The translations under genes and the position numbers were made by a program. A stretch of 64,000 nucleotides of DNA from BOG-908 sp963795825. GTDB taxonomy: Bacteria > Pseudomonadota > Alphaproteobacteria > Acetobacterales > Acetobacteraceae. The DNA is taken from the NCBI GenBank assembly GCA_963795825.1, contig CAWCIW010000002.1:248001-312000 (forward strand), in the 5' to 3' direction. Positions within the stretch are counted from its first letter, which is position 1; each line of letters starts with the position of its first letter. The notes beneath the pieces were generated by a model that was not told the DNA's origin, did no database searches, and worked only from the letters and a program-made list of their open reading frames with translations. Shown here one piece after another: positions 37,767 through 47,023 of the stretch.

Positions 37767-38803
37767 GATCTGGCGTGCACCAGATCGACGAAGATGTCTT
37801 CGAGCGAGCTCTGCCGGGTTTGGAGGTTCCTCACGTCCAGGCCCATGGCATCCAGCTGCCTGAGCAGCGCGGGGATGCCGCTGTTCTCGGCCTGCATATC
37901 GTAGGTGTAGGCCAGCTGCGAGCCGTCCTCCCCGAGTTCGAGGTTCCAGGGCGCCAGCGCGTCCGGCACCGCATCCAGCGGACGCTGCATCCCCAGCAGC
38001 AGCTGGGCGCGGCCGAACTTGCGCATCAGCGCCGCCTTCTCCTCGACCAGGATCAGGCGGCCCTTGTCGATGACGCCCACGCGGTCGGCCATCTCCTCCG
38101 CCTCGTCGATGTAGTGGGTGGTCAGGATGATGGTGACGCCGCTGGCGCGCAGTCCGCGCACCATCTCCCACATGTCGCGGCGGAGCTCGACGTCGACGCC
38201 GGCGGTCGGCTCATCGAGGAACAGGATGCTCGGCTCGTGGGACAGCGCCTTGGCGATCATCACCCGCCGCTTCATGCCGCCGGACAGGGTGACGATCTTG
38301 CTGTTCCGCTTGTCCCACAGCGACAGCTCGCGCAGCACCTTTTCGATGAAGGCGGGATTGGCGGATTTGCCGAACAGGCCGCGGCTGAAGCTGACCGTCG
38401 CCAGAACGGTCTCGAAGGCGTCTGTGCTCAGCTCCTGCGGCACGAGGCCGATCCGGGCGCGGGCGGCGCGGTAGTCCCGGACGATGTCGAACCCGTCGGC
38501 CAGCACGGTGCCCGCCGTGGCGCGGGCGATGCCGCAGACGATGCTGATCAGTGTGGTCTTGCCGGCGCCGTTCGGGCCCAGCAGGGCGAAGATCTCGCCG
38601 CGTCGGATGGTGAGGTCGACACCGTCCAGCGCGCGCAGCCCGGACGGATATGTTTTCGTCAGGCCCTTGATGGCGATGGCGGACCGGTCGCCCGGGGCAT
38701 CGGCGCGGTCAGTGGCAGAAGGTGAAATTACGTCGATGATCGATCTCGCGCAGACCTGGGTGGAGCTCCGCAGGCAGCGTGCGCATAGCACGTCGTGCGG
38801 CAC
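37763..38803 (-). CDS. ABC-2 exporter ATP-binding protein
   Basis: This 346-residue ATPase has Walker A GPNGAGKTT, the signature LSGGMKRR, Walker B ILFLDEPTAGVD and the H-loop LTTHYIDEAEEM. A C-terminal extension of about 90 residues is typical of NodI/YadG/DrrA-like exporter ATPases. The N-terminal 40 residues before AIAIKGLTKTYPSG are not conserved, and the true start may be downstream of 38803, but no better-placed ATG is seen. It is translationally coupled to the permease. Confidence 0.92.
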   Translation of the reverse strand: MPHDVLCARCLRSSTQVCARSIIDVISPSATDRADAPGDRSAIAIKGLTKTYPSGLRALDGVDLTIRRGEIFALLGPNGAGKTTLISIVCGIARATAGTVLADGFDIVRDYRAARARIGLVPQELSTDAFETVLATVSFSRGLFGKSANPAFIEKVLRELSLWDKRNSKIVTLSGGMKRRVMIAKALSHEPSILFLDEPTAGVDVELRRDMWEMVRGLRASGVTIILTTHYIDEAEEMADRVGVIDKGRLILVEEKAALMRKFGRAQLLLGMQRPLDAVPDALAPWNLELGEDGSQLAYTYDMQAENSGIPALLRQLDAMGLDVRNLQTRQSSLEDIFVDLVHARS

Positions 38804-38989
38804 CGGTCACCTGCGAGCGCTCCGTCACCCCTGGCCCCTTGCCGGCGTACGCGCATGTAGGGCTCACGCGGTCACGCCCGCTGTTCACCGCCCTTGAGAC
38901 AGGCCGCAGCCGCACGGTTCCGGCCGACGCCCCGGTTCATCTGTTTCGCTTCGGAGCGTTCCGGCGATCGGCCTGCCCGCGGCAGCGCC
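38804..38989. other. gene-free stretch between ABC exporter and PQQ-propeller genes
   Basis: There is no convincing gene here. It should hold the promoter of the minus-strand ABC genes and the end of the PQQ-propeller transcript; no terminator hairpin with a T-tract was seen. Confidence 0.4.
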
Positions 38990-39727
38990 TCAGCGCGTCA
39001 CCTGCAGGCTCATGTCGGGGTGCAAGGACGACGGCACCGGAGCGTGGGTTCTGGCAATTTCGGTGCCGCCGTTCGGCGCAAGGGCGTAGAGGCCGCCGCC
39101 TGTCGTTCCGATGAAAAGCCTGCCGTCAGAGACTGAAGGCGAACCGAGAAAGCTGCTGCCGGTCGATCCGCTCGCCAGTACGGTGCCATATTGATCTATG
39201 GCGAACATGGTACTGAGGGTAGTTGTAAAGTAGATCACGCCATTCGCAGCGATTGCCGATTTTACGGCGCCCCCGGTCACCAAGCTGAAATAGACGGCTC
39301 CGGTGCGCGCATTCAGCGCATACATGTTTCCATCGCCCGACCCTATATACACATAGCCGCCGGCGACGGCCGGGCTGGCCGAAATTCCCGCTCCGGTCGT
39401 GTAGGACCATTGCAGCACGCCCGCGCTCCCAGGCGCCGTGCTGATGGCATAGACGGTCTTGTCGTAGGACCCGACGTAGAGCATGCCGTTGACAACCGCC
39501 GGCGAGCTGTCGATGGCGTTGCCCACGTTATATGTCCACACGAACGTCCCGCTCGCCGCACTCATGCAGTAGATGGTGTTGTTATAGGCGGCAAAATAGA
39601 CATTTCCGTTCGAGACCGCCGGCTTGACGGTGATGGCCTCGCCGCTGGCGGCGGTGTAGCTCCACACCACCTGCCCTTTGCCGGCAACGCTCAGGGCATA
39701 CCCCTCCGTTTTGCTGGCGTATAGCAT
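38990..39727 (-). CDS. PQQ-like beta-propeller repeat protein, N-terminally truncated
   Basis: The 245-residue product consists of about six PQQ/BamB-like repeats, each with a GxVYxxxxDxxxYALNAxTG pattern, for example VYIGSGDGNMYALNARTGAV and LFIGTTGGGLYALAPNGG. There is no signal peptide, although such proteins are normally exported. The frame upstream of the ATG at 39727 encodes unrelated sequence (LTASRSFCIDFTS), so the 5' part has probably been lost. A complete propeller would need one or two more blades. It may be a pseudogene. Confidence 0.68.
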   Translation of the reverse strand: MLYASKTEGYALSVAGKGQVVWSYTAASGEAITVKPAVSNGNVYFAAYNNTIYCMSAASGTFVWTYNVGNAIDSSPAVVNGMLYVGSYDKTVYAISTAPGSAGVLQWSYTTGAGISASPAVAGGYVYIGSGDGNMYALNARTGAVYFSLVTGGAVKSAIAANGVIYFTTTLSTMFAIDQYGTVLASGSTGSSFLGSPSVSDGRLFIGTTGGGLYALAPNGGTEIARTHAPVPSSLHPDMSLQVTR

Positions 39728-40026
39728 GCTTGTGAAGTCTATACAAAAAGAGCGTGAGGCAGTGAGGCTACGAATCAGGCCGGCCCTGCGCCGGACGCAG
39801 AAAGCGCATGCAACAGGCGGCTTCCCGACCAGCCTGCGCTCGCATCCGGTTGGCTCGACGTAAGGCCACATCAGAAATGGTGGCATGCGGGTGAGACGCT
39901 GCAAATATTTCACCAAGCGACGCCGTTATATGTCATCAGCGTCTTTGTGCAACGAGTCGTCTTATCGCGAGCTTGGGGGCTGCGATGAAGTCCTACTGGT
40001 TTGAGACGACACTGAACCTGTATATC
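39728..40026. other. gene-free stretch
   Basis: There is no supported coding region or RNA here. Base composition is more AT-rich than the surroundings, like other decayed regions on this side of the LysR gene. Confidence 0.4.
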
Positions 40027-40290
40027 ACTATAACTACGACATCGTCGTGCTAAAGCCCGTTTCCATCCGGACATGGAGGACTGCGAGGCTGTCCGACGCA
40101 TGCGCGACCGCCGCATCGACGCGCCTGTCCTCATCACGCCTGACGTTGCGCGTGCCAGCGCTAAAGTGAAGGGCTCTGGTCTGCGAGCAGACGATTGCAT
40201 CAGCAAACCATACGACAAGGACGAGCAGATCGTGCGCATCCAGGCGATCGTTCGACGCAGCAAGGGTTACCGCCAGCCGATATTGGCAAC
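40027..40290 (+). pseudogene. CtrA-like response-regulator receiver remnant
   Basis: Two frames together recall the second half of a CtrA receiver domain. First comes YNYDIVVL in one frame. After a shift near 40060-40075 follow RRMRDRRIDAPVLI, KVKGSGLRADDCISKPYDKDE, and RIQAIVRRSKG. CtrA has, in the same order, YDxIxLDLxLPD, R..INTPVLILS, KVxGLGxGADDYxTKPFHKDE and RIHAIVRRSKG. The phospho-acceptor Asp block is destroyed (VVLKPVS) and the DNA-binding domain is absent, so it cannot be a working regulator. A second, intact ctrA elsewhere in the genome is expected. Confidence 0.7.
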
Positions 40291-40416
40291 AGGTAGCCAA
40301 AAGCCGCTATGCCGCTTCCGTCGTGACGCGGCGACGGGCTTCGCAAACCCATCCTTCACATGGCAGGCCGCACGTGGTTCAACCGCAAGCCCGCCAGGTG
40401 GCAAGATAGAGATACG

Positions 40417-41436
40417 ATGAAGCGCGCTTTGCCAAAGCGTCACGAGCAAATCGATCTGAACCTGTTCCGGGTCTTCGAGGCGGTCATGCGGCATCGAAGC
40501 GTTTCCGCGGCGGGTCGTGAGTTAGGCGTGACGGCGTCCGCGGTCAGCCATGCGGTGGCCCGCCTGCGTACCCTGTTCGGTGACGACCTGTTCCTGTCGA
40601 GCGATGAGGGGATGGTGCCGACACCGCGGGCGCTCGAGCTTGCCCCCGACGTCCGCACGGGGCTTGCTGGCATCGCGCGGGCGCTCGAGGCTCGTGCGTT
40701 CGACCCGGCCGGGATGCTGCGTATATTCGGGATCGCGGCATCGGAGTATCCGGCGGCCATCGTTCTGCCGGGATTGCTCCAACGGATGCTGAAGCAGGCG
40801 CCAAATGCGTCGCTACGTGTCTCTCCGCTCGGCCGGCTCGATATCGTCCGGCAACTCGATGCGGGCCACATCGACCTTGTCATCGGCTGGTTCGATACGC
40901 TTCCGGACCGTATGCGGCGGCAAATCCTGTTCCGGGAAGAAGAAGCGATGGTGGTACGTGCCGGGCACCCGCTGACGCAGCAGACGCTGACGCAGCAGAA
41001 GCTTCTGGCGTATCCTCATATAGTGGTCGAGTTCACCGGCAGCGAAGACCCCCAGCAAAAGGGCTTCATCGACGATCGCGGCGTCGTGCGCCGTGTCTGG
41101 ATCGAACGTCTGCTGGTAAAATCGAGCGCACGGGGCAGCAGCTCGACCGGCAGGATCGCAGCCACGGTTCCAACCTATGCCGTGATCGGACCGGTGCTGG
41201 CCGAGACTGATCTCGTTGCGACATTGCCGCGCCGGCTGGCTCTCGCGGCAGTGCAGCGCGACGGCCTGGCCATGCTCGAGCTGCCATACAGCCCGCTTTC
41301 TGTCGGTGTCGAGATGGTCTGGCACGAGCGGACCGAGGGAGATCCCGCAATGCGCTGGTTACGGGAGCAGATCGCCTCGACGACGCCCGAGTTTGTCGTG
41401 GAGCACGCGACTGAAAGCTATTCAGGTGGAGCCTGA
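40417..41436 (+). CDS. LysR family transcriptional regulator
   Basis: This 339-residue regulator has an N-terminal winged helix-turn-helix (about 12-70) reading DLNLFRVFEAVMRHRSVSAA, then GRELGVTASAVSHAVARLR. The C-terminal substrate-binding domain is of the NodD/NahR-like type. It lies immediately upstream of, and in the same direction as, the ytcA-mdtNOP efflux genes, so it is probably their regulator; LysR genes are more often divergent from their targets. The ATG at 40417 gives the usual short N-terminus; the open frame starting at 40360 is longer than the family. Confidence 0.92.
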   Translation: MKRALPKRHEQIDLNLFRVFEAVMRHRSVSAAGRELGVTASAVSHAVARLRTLFGDDLFLSSDEGMVPTPRALELAPDVRTGLAGIARALEARAFDPAGMLRIFGIAASEYPAAIVLPGLLQRMLKQAPNASLRVSPLGRLDIVRQLDAGHIDLVIGWFDTLPDRMRRQILFREEEAMVVRAGHPLTQQTLTQQKLLAYPHIVVEFTGSEDPQQKGFIDDRGVVRRVWIERLLVKSSARGSSSTGRIAATVPTYAVIGPVLAETDLVATLPRRLALAAVQRDGLAMLELPYSPLSVGVEMVWHERTEGDPAMRWLREQIASTTPEFVVEHATESYSGGA

Positions 41437-41445
41437 GCTTCGATC

Positions 41446-41838
41446 ATGGGTTGGTCCTACCGCGCCCACTCAGCTAGATACGGCAGCGATGCGAAACGTC
41501 AAAGCCGCCACGCCACCGGACGTCCGGGACGCCTTCGTCCGTGCGCAGCCACATGTGGCGGGAGCGGCGGCGCGAAACACCCGCCGCATAGCGCAGGGCT
41601 GCCGTTCGGCGTGCTTTGCCTCGCCGCCTGCAGCGCGTCGCCGGCGCAGGACCTGGCGGGTTCGTTCTTTCCGGCCTGGATGCTGTGTGCTGCCCTCGGT
41701 GTTGCCGCCACGGTTGCCGCTCATATTCTGTTGGTTGCAATCCGCCTGGATAAGCACGTGCTGATGCCGCCACTCGCCTATCTGAGCATCGCGGCCGCGG
41801 TGACGCTGTTCACCTGGCTTTCGTGGTTCGGCCAGTAA
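41446..41838 (+). CDS. ytcA: YtcA family small membrane lipoprotein
   Basis: The C-terminal 85 residues match the YtcA family. They have a lipobox-like LCLAACS, then SPAQDLAGSFFPAWMLC, a hydrophobic helix, HILLVAIRLDKHVL, and a second helix ending FTWLSWFGQ. The N-terminal 48 residues of the open frame (from 41446) are Arg/Gly-rich and not family-like. The true start is therefore uncertain; no in-frame ATG/GTG/TTG lies closer to the lipobox, and an undetected indel is possible. Its position directly before mdtN matches the E. coli ytcA-mdtN-mdtO-mdtP order. Confidence 0.75.
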   Translation: MGWSYRAHSARYGSDAKRQSRHATGRPGRLRPCAATCGGSGGAKHPPHSAGLPFGVLCLAACSASPAQDLAGSFFPAWMLCAALGVAATVAAHILLVAIRLDKHVLMPPLAYLSIAAAVTLFTWLSWFGQ

Positions 41839-41840
41839 AG

Positions 41841-42860
41841 ATGCATCGGGTGGCACGCCTGTTCGGTATCTCGTTCACGATAGCCATGCTTGCGGCGGCC
41901 ATCTTCGGCGGCTTGCTTGTATCGCAACGGCTTGCGCACAGGCCGCGCACCGACGACGCGTTCATCGATGCCGACATCGTGCATCTGGCGCCCGATGTGA
42001 GCGGGCGCGTAGTCGACCTCGCAATCAAGGACAATCAGGTCGTTCATAAAGGCGACGTTCTGTTCACCATCGATCCCGAACCGTATCGGTTGCAGCTCGA
42101 TCAGGCGCAAGCGCAGCTCGTCGGCCTGCGTGCGCAGGCGAGCGTCACCGCCGATCAGGTATCGTCACAGACGAGCAAGGCCGCGGCTGCAAATAGTGGA
42201 ATCGCCAGTGCCCAAGCGCAGCTGTCCTTGGCTACCAGTACGCTCGCGCGCATGGAGCCATTGCTGGCGCGCGGCTTCGTCACCGCGCAGCAGATGGATC
42301 AGGCGCGCACCGCCCAGCGAACGGCTCAGGTGTCCCTCCAGCAGGCGCGGCAGCAAGCCGACGAGGCGCGGCAGGGCGTCGGCAATACGCGGCCGATCGA
42401 GGCCCAGGTCGCAGCTGCGCAGGCGGCCCTCGAACTCGCCCGACGCAACCTGCGGCTGACGCAGGTGCGTGCCCCGGTCGACGGTATCGTCACCGGGCTC
42501 GATATTACCGCCGGCGAGTTCGGTCAGGCCGGCCGGCCGCTGTTCACCCTGATCGACACCGAACACTGGTATGCCGTTGGCAATTTCCGCGAGACCGATC
42601 TCGCCGGCCTCGAACCCGGTGAACGCGCTCGGGTGTATGTTCTCAGTGCGCCTGCGCAATCCGTGGAAGGCGTGGTCGAGAGTCTCGCCGGCGGTGTCGA
42701 GCCAGACGAAGGGGTGGTGATCGGCGGCCTTCCACGCGTGCCGCGGAGCCTCAACTGGGTTCGCATCGCCCAGCGTTTTCCGGTGCGCATACGCCTCGTA
42801 GCCCCGCCGCCTCACCTGATGCGCCTCGGCGCTTCCGCCGTCATCGTGATCGACCGATGA
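41841..42860 (+). CDS. mdtN: MdtN-like membrane fusion protein (HlyD family)
   Basis: This periplasmic adaptor of a tripartite efflux pump is 339 residues long. One N-terminal membrane helix (about 12-32) is followed by TDDAFIDADIVHLAPDVSG and VDLAIKDNQVVHKGDVLFTI (lipoyl half). A long coiled-coil hairpin (about 85-190) follows, then RLTQVRAPVDGIVTG and GRPLFTLIDTEHWYAVGNFR. The C-terminal GGLPRVPRSLNWVRIAQRFP closely follows E. coli MdtN. The ATG at 41841 lies three bases after the ytcA stop. The stop overlaps the mdtO start (ATGA). Confidence 0.93.
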   Translation: MHRVARLFGISFTIAMLAAAIFGGLLVSQRLAHRPRTDDAFIDADIVHLAPDVSGRVVDLAIKDNQVVHKGDVLFTIDPEPYRLQLDQAQAQLVGLRAQASVTADQVSSQTSKAAAANSGIASAQAQLSLATSTLARMEPLLARGFVTAQQMDQARTAQRTAQVSLQQARQQADEARQGVGNTRPIEAQVAAAQAALELARRNLRLTQVRAPVDGIVTGLDITAGEFGQAGRPLFTLIDTEHWYAVGNFRETDLAGLEPGERARVYVLSAPAQSVEGVVESLAGGVEPDEGVVIGGLPRVPRSLNWVRIAQRFPVRIRLVAPPPHLMRLGASAVIVIDR

Positions 42861-45019
42861 GCGGCACGGCTGGCTTGCCGGCGATCGACACCGGCGAGGT
42901 CGGCGGCGGCTGGATGGGCTTGCTGGGTGAATTGGAGCCGCAGCCCGGCCGGCTCGGCGACACGCTTCGCCTCGTCGCCGTCGTGCTCGCCTGCGTAGCT
43001 ATCGGCGAAACGTTGCGAATGCCCGAAATAGCCGTCTCGGCTTACATCGTGCTGTTCGTCTCCCGCGGCGAGCGGGCATCGACGATCAAGACTGCGCTCG
43101 TGGGCGGCATCGCGCTCGTCTTTGCCGTGTTCCTCACCATCGTTGTGTTCATGGCGAGCCTCGCCGAGCCTGCGCTGCGCATCCCGCTGATTGCCGCGGC
43201 CACGTTCACCGGCATCTTCTTCTCGCGCATTTCGCCACTCGGCCCCGCGGCGTTCGCGGCCGGGTTCATCCTGGCTTACGGCTTGACGCTCGGCGACCAG
43301 GTGCTCGGCTTATCGCTGCTGCAGGCCGCGTCCGGCAACACCACGGCGCGCGGCCTGCCTGAGCTTGCATTCCTTCCGCCCGAAGAGGCGTTGCTGCACT
43401 TCCTGCTGTGGCTCGCCCCGGTGATCGCGCTGCCGGTCTGTCTCGTCATCATCGCCAACCTGATCACGGGGCGCGAGCCGGCGGTGCTGGTCCGTGCCGC
43501 CATCGTCCGCCGACTTGCCGCCTGTGCAGCGTTCTGTGCGCGTGAACCGGGAGCGGAGCGGGCCCTGGCCGCATCTGCGCGGGAGGGCACGGCGGGCCTG
43601 GGCAGCATGCTCGCGCTTGCCAGCGCGACCCGCGCACGCGCCGCGTACCGGCCCGACATGGCGCGCCTCGTGCGCGAGAGTGAGCAGGCGGCGCTCGCGC
43701 TTCTGGCCTGGACCCGGGTCGGCGATACGGCGTCGCTGCGCGCGTGGGCGCCCGCGTTTCGCAGTGCCGCGGAAAGCGTCCGCGACATCACGCCGCCGGT
43801 CAGCCCGCCTGCGGTCGGGCCGGTGGCAACGGCCGCGGCGGCAAGCCCGCTCGCCGCCGAACTTGCCCGCGCGACCGCCGCCGTGTTCGCCGCCCTCGCC
43901 CCCGCGGTGAAATCGGAGGCGAAGGCCGCAGCGCCCGCCAGGCGCCTGGTCTCGCCGGAGGCCGCGCGAAATCCCGAGACGACGCAGTTTGCGCTCAAGG
44001 TCACGCTCTCCGTCATGCTCGCCTATGCGACGGAGAGCCTGCTCGACTGGCCGGCCGTGCACACCTGCGTCGTCACCTGCTTCTTCGTCTCCCTCGGCAC
44101 GATCGGTGAGAGCGTCCACAAGGCGACGCTGCGCATCGCAGGTGCGCTCGTGGGCGGTGCGCTCGGGATCGGCACGATCCTGCTGCTCATGCCGGTGATG
44201 ACCGATCTCGGCGATCTCCTGCTGGCACTGGGGGCGGTGACGTTCCTGGCCGGCTGGGTGGCGACCGGCAGCGAGCGGATCGGTTATGCCGGCTGGCAGA
44301 TCGGCCTCGCCTACTACCTCACCGTCCTGCAGGGCTACGGCCCGACGCTCGACATGCAGACGGCGCGCGACCGCGTCATCGGCATCGTTCTGGGCAATCT
44401 GATCGTGCTCGCCGTGTTCACCACGCTCTGGCCGAGCAGCCTCGATCAAGCGATACGGCGGCAGGTGACGGCGGCGCTTCGGCAGCTCGCGTTGCTTACC
44501 GGGCTCGAGGAGCACGACCGCGCGGCGGCCGAGGCGGCGCGCCCTGCGCTGCAGAGGGCGTTCGGCTCGGCCACCTCCGCCGCACGCACGCTGATGGCCA
44601 AAGCGGTCTACGAGCGCGGCCTTGCCAGCTCTCCCGCTAGGCGCCGGCCGATCGATGCCGGCACCATCGCCGACCTCGAGACCGTCATGCTCGACGTCTG
44701 CGTCCTGCTCGACGCAGCGGCGGACCCGGCCTGGGCGGATGCACCCGCGCCACCGCGGGCGGCCGCGCTGTCCCACCATCTGGCCCTCGCCGGCTGGTTC
44801 GACCGCTGTGCCGCCTGGGTCGCGAACGGCGGCGACGCGGCCGCGCTCGAGGCCGCGATCCCGGCGCCTCCCGACCTCGGCGCTGCCGGGGAGGCTGCGC
44901 CGCACGTCGTCGCCCGGTCGGCCTGGTTTGCCATTCTGGACGCGGATCTGCGCGCCATCATGCGGCAGGTGTCGATCCGGGCGGCGGCCGGCGCCGAACC
45001 CTATGGCGCACATGTCTGA
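42857..45019 (+). CDS. mdtO: MdtO-like FUSC family efflux transporter
   Basis: This is the inner-membrane component of an aromatic-acid or drug efflux system of the FUSC/AaeB type. The 720-residue protein has two blocks of membrane helices (about 35-205 and 375-530), each followed by a cytoplasmic helical region. Typical segments are FVSRGERASTIKTALVGG, FFSRISPLGPAAFAAGFIL and HTCVVTCFFVSLGTIGESVHK. The length is close to E. coli MdtO. The start overlaps mdtN by four bases, and the 3' end overlaps the start of mdtP. Confidence 0.92.
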   Translation: MSGTAGLPAIDTGEVGGGWMGLLGELEPQPGRLGDTLRLVAVVLACVAIGETLRMPEIAVSAYIVLFVSRGERASTIKTALVGGIALVFAVFLTIVVFMASLAEPALRIPLIAAATFTGIFFSRISPLGPAAFAAGFILAYGLTLGDQVLGLSLLQAASGNTTARGLPELAFLPPEEALLHFLLWLAPVIALPVCLVIIANLITGREPAVLVRAAIVRRLAACAAFCAREPGAERALAASAREGTAGLGSMLALASATRARAAYRPDMARLVRESEQAALALLAWTRVGDTASLRAWAPAFRSAAESVRDITPPVSPPAVGPVATAAAASPLAAELARATAAVFAALAPAVKSEAKAAAPARRLVSPEAARNPETTQFALKVTLSVMLAYATESLLDWPAVHTCVVTCFFVSLGTIGESVHKATLRIAGALVGGALGIGTILLLMPVMTDLGDLLLALGAVTFLAGWVATGSERIGYAGWQIGLAYYLTVLQGYGPTLDMQTARDRVIGIVLGNLIVLAVFTTLWPSSLDQAIRRQVTAALRQLALLTGLEEHDRAAAEAARPALQRAFGSATSAARTLMAKAVYERGLASSPARRRPIDAGTIADLETVMLDVCVLLDAAADPAWADAPAPPRAAALSHHLALAGWFDRCAAWVANGGDAAALEAAIPAPPDLGAAGEAAPHVVARSAWFAILDADLRAIMRQVSIRAAAGAEPYGAHV

Positions 45020-46517
45020 CCTCCGCGGCCTTGCCTTGGCCGGCTGCCTGCTGCTGGCCGCCTGCAACGATACGCGCGACCTTGCTCCTGCAAGCCCCGA
45101 CACGCCCTGGCAACCTGGCCTGGCGGCGCCGGACAGCGCCGCGATCGCCGTGCCGCGCCGCTTTGCGCTGCCGCGCGACGGCGCCCTGCCGCTGGCCGAA
45201 CAGCCGGCCGGCATCGATCCCGCGCATCGCTACGATCTCGCCGAACTCATCGACATCGCCCAGCGCCGCAACCAGGAGACCCGTATCGCCTGGGAGGCCG
45301 CGCGCCAGGCCGCCATCGGCGTCGGCATCGCCCGCGCCGCCTTCCTGCCGGACATCACGGCGAGCGCTCTCGGCGGCTACCAGCACATCGCCTCGCCATT
45401 CCCGACACGTCTCGTCGGCCAGGGATACATCACCGCCGATGCACAGGAAGTGTTTCCCGAACTCGCCATACGCTACCTGCTGGTCGATTTCGGCGGCGGC
45501 CGGGAAGCAGCGGAGCGGGGCGCCGAGCATCTCTCATTCGCTGCCAATGTCGGCTTCACCGCGGCGCACCAGCGCCTGATACTCGCGGTCGCCCGAGCTT
45601 ATTTCACCCTCGATGGCGTCGAGGCGCAGCTGCAGGCTGCACGCCGCAGCCGCGAAGATGCCGGCCGTCTCCAACAATCGGCCACGGCGCTCGCGGCGCG
45701 CGGGCTTGCCACCGTCGTGCAAGTGGCACTCGCCAGGCGCAGCACGGCGCAGGCGGATTACGACATCTCTGCTGCCACCTCGGCGCAGCACGACGCCACC
45801 TACGCGCTACTGCAGACCCTCGAACTTCCGCCCACGACAAAGCTGCAAGTGCGCGCGAGCATCGACCGTCCGCTGCCAAAAGCGACCTTGCGCACAGTCG
45901 ATACCCTGATGGCCGACGCATTGCGGCAGCGCATGGACCTGCTGGCCGATCTTGCCCGGCTGCGCGCGGCGGATTCGGGCATCGAGGAGGCGCGCGCTTC
46001 GATGGCGCCGACGCTGGCGCTGGAAGCCAACGTGCAGGGCAATCTCGGGCGAATCGCTGTCGATAGCGGCCCTTATGAAAGTGTGGTCCAACCTCAGGCC
46101 GGCCTGTTCCTCCGTTTTTCCTGGCCGATCTATCAGGGCGGGTTGCGGCAAAATCACGTGCGCCTTGCGCAATCCCGCCGTGCCGCCGCCGAGGATGCCC
46201 TGGCGGCGGCCAGCAGCGCCGCCCTGCACGACGTCGCTTCCGGCTATGACCGGGTGCAGACCGGCCTGAGCCAATATCAATCCGCCCGCGCCTTGCTGGA
46301 GGCGTCGCAGACTGCCTATGACGCGAGCAGTGAAGCTTTCAAAAGCGGCATCGGCCCGTTCACCGACGCCGTCAACGCTGCGACAGCGCTTGCCGCCGCG
46401 CGCGCGAGCGTCGCGAAGGCGCATGCACAGGCATTGATCGACGCCGCCGGCCTGGCCTTCGCAGCAGGCGAATTGACCTCCAGCGCCGCGCCGGCTCTCA
46501 CCGCGCCGGTTCCGTGA
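45003..46517 (+). CDS. mdtP: MdtP-like outer-membrane efflux lipoprotein (TolC/NodT family)
   Basis: This is the outer-membrane channel of the pump. The 504-residue protein has a lipoprotein signal (LALAGCLLLAAC) and two OEP repeats. Characteristic parts are YDLAELIDIAQRRNQETRIAWE and AARQAA, then RYLLVDFGGG, ARAYFTLDGVEAQL, FLRFSWPIYQGG and GPFTDAVNAATALAAARA. The ATG at 45003 lies inside the mdtO 3' end; an ATG nine bases later (MSDLRG) is equally plausible. No clear ribosome-binding site is seen, so translational coupling is likely. Confidence 0.92.
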   Translation: MAHMSDLRGLALAGCLLLAACNDTRDLAPASPDTPWQPGLAAPDSAAIAVPRRFALPRDGALPLAEQPAGIDPAHRYDLAELIDIAQRRNQETRIAWEAARQAAIGVGIARAAFLPDITASALGGYQHIASPFPTRLVGQGYITADAQEVFPELAIRYLLVDFGGGREAAERGAEHLSFAANVGFTAAHQRLILAVARAYFTLDGVEAQLQAARRSREDAGRLQQSATALAARGLATVVQVALARRSTAQADYDISAATSAQHDATYALLQTLELPPTTKLQVRASIDRPLPKATLRTVDTLMADALRQRMDLLADLARLRAADSGIEEARASMAPTLALEANVQGNLGRIAVDSGPYESVVQPQAGLFLRFSWPIYQGGLRQNHVRLAQSRRAAAEDALAAASSAALHDVASGYDRVQTGLSQYQSARALLEASQTAYDASSEAFKSGIGPFTDAVNAATALAAARASVAKAHAQALIDAAGLAFAAGELTSSAAPALTAPVP

Positions 46518-47023
46518 CGCCCCGATCGAGCTCAGCGTTCCGCCCCTTCGGCCCCCTCCTCGCGGCCGGTCTCATCGGGCTCGGCGCGGCTGCAGCGATG
46601 CGAGCGCGTACCCCGGCCGCAGCCATCGATGCCCTGCGCAGTCTCGGCACGCTGCTGACTCTGGCGACAGGCATCCTGTCGGCGGTGTGGTGGCATCAAT
46701 CGGCTACCCTGTCCGGTCACCCGACCAGAACTGCGCCGGCAGGTTCGGACCGGGAGTCGGAGGCCACCGTGCTGAACGCCGCTGCAGCCACGGCAACCGG
46801 GCTCGCCCTCATCGGCGGGGTTTTTTCCGGTCTAGCCTGGAGTTCCCTGGAAGGTAGCCTGGCGGCAAGCACCTTCCTGATCCTGCTCGCCATGTCGGGA
46901 GATGAACTCAGGAATGCGGCGAAACTGTCAGTGCGCCAGGGTCTGCCTCCACGATCTGCCCTGGCTTTTCTGGTGCTTGTCGCGGCGAGCTTGCTGTTCG
47001 TTTTCCAGCGGATTGTTCGCTAG
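46514..47023 (+). CDS. small integral membrane protein linked to the mdtNOP operon
   Basis: This 169-residue protein has four predicted membrane helices (about 12-30, 40-58, 88-110, 148-166) and a short polar loop, HPTRTAPAGSDRESE, between helices 2 and 3. No family is recognised. The GTG start overlaps the mdtP stop (GTGA) by four bases, so it is translated with the efflux operon and is probably a fifth accessory member. It is absent from the E. coli version of this operon. Confidence 0.68.
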   Translation: MTPRSSSAFRPFGPLLAAGLIGLGAAAAMRARTPAAAIDALRSLGTLLTLATGILSAVWWHQSATLSGHPTRTAPAGSDRESEATVLNAAAATATGLALIGGVFSGLAWSSLEGSLAASTFLILLAMSGDELRNAAKLSVRQGLPPRSALAFLVLVAASLLFVFQRIVR

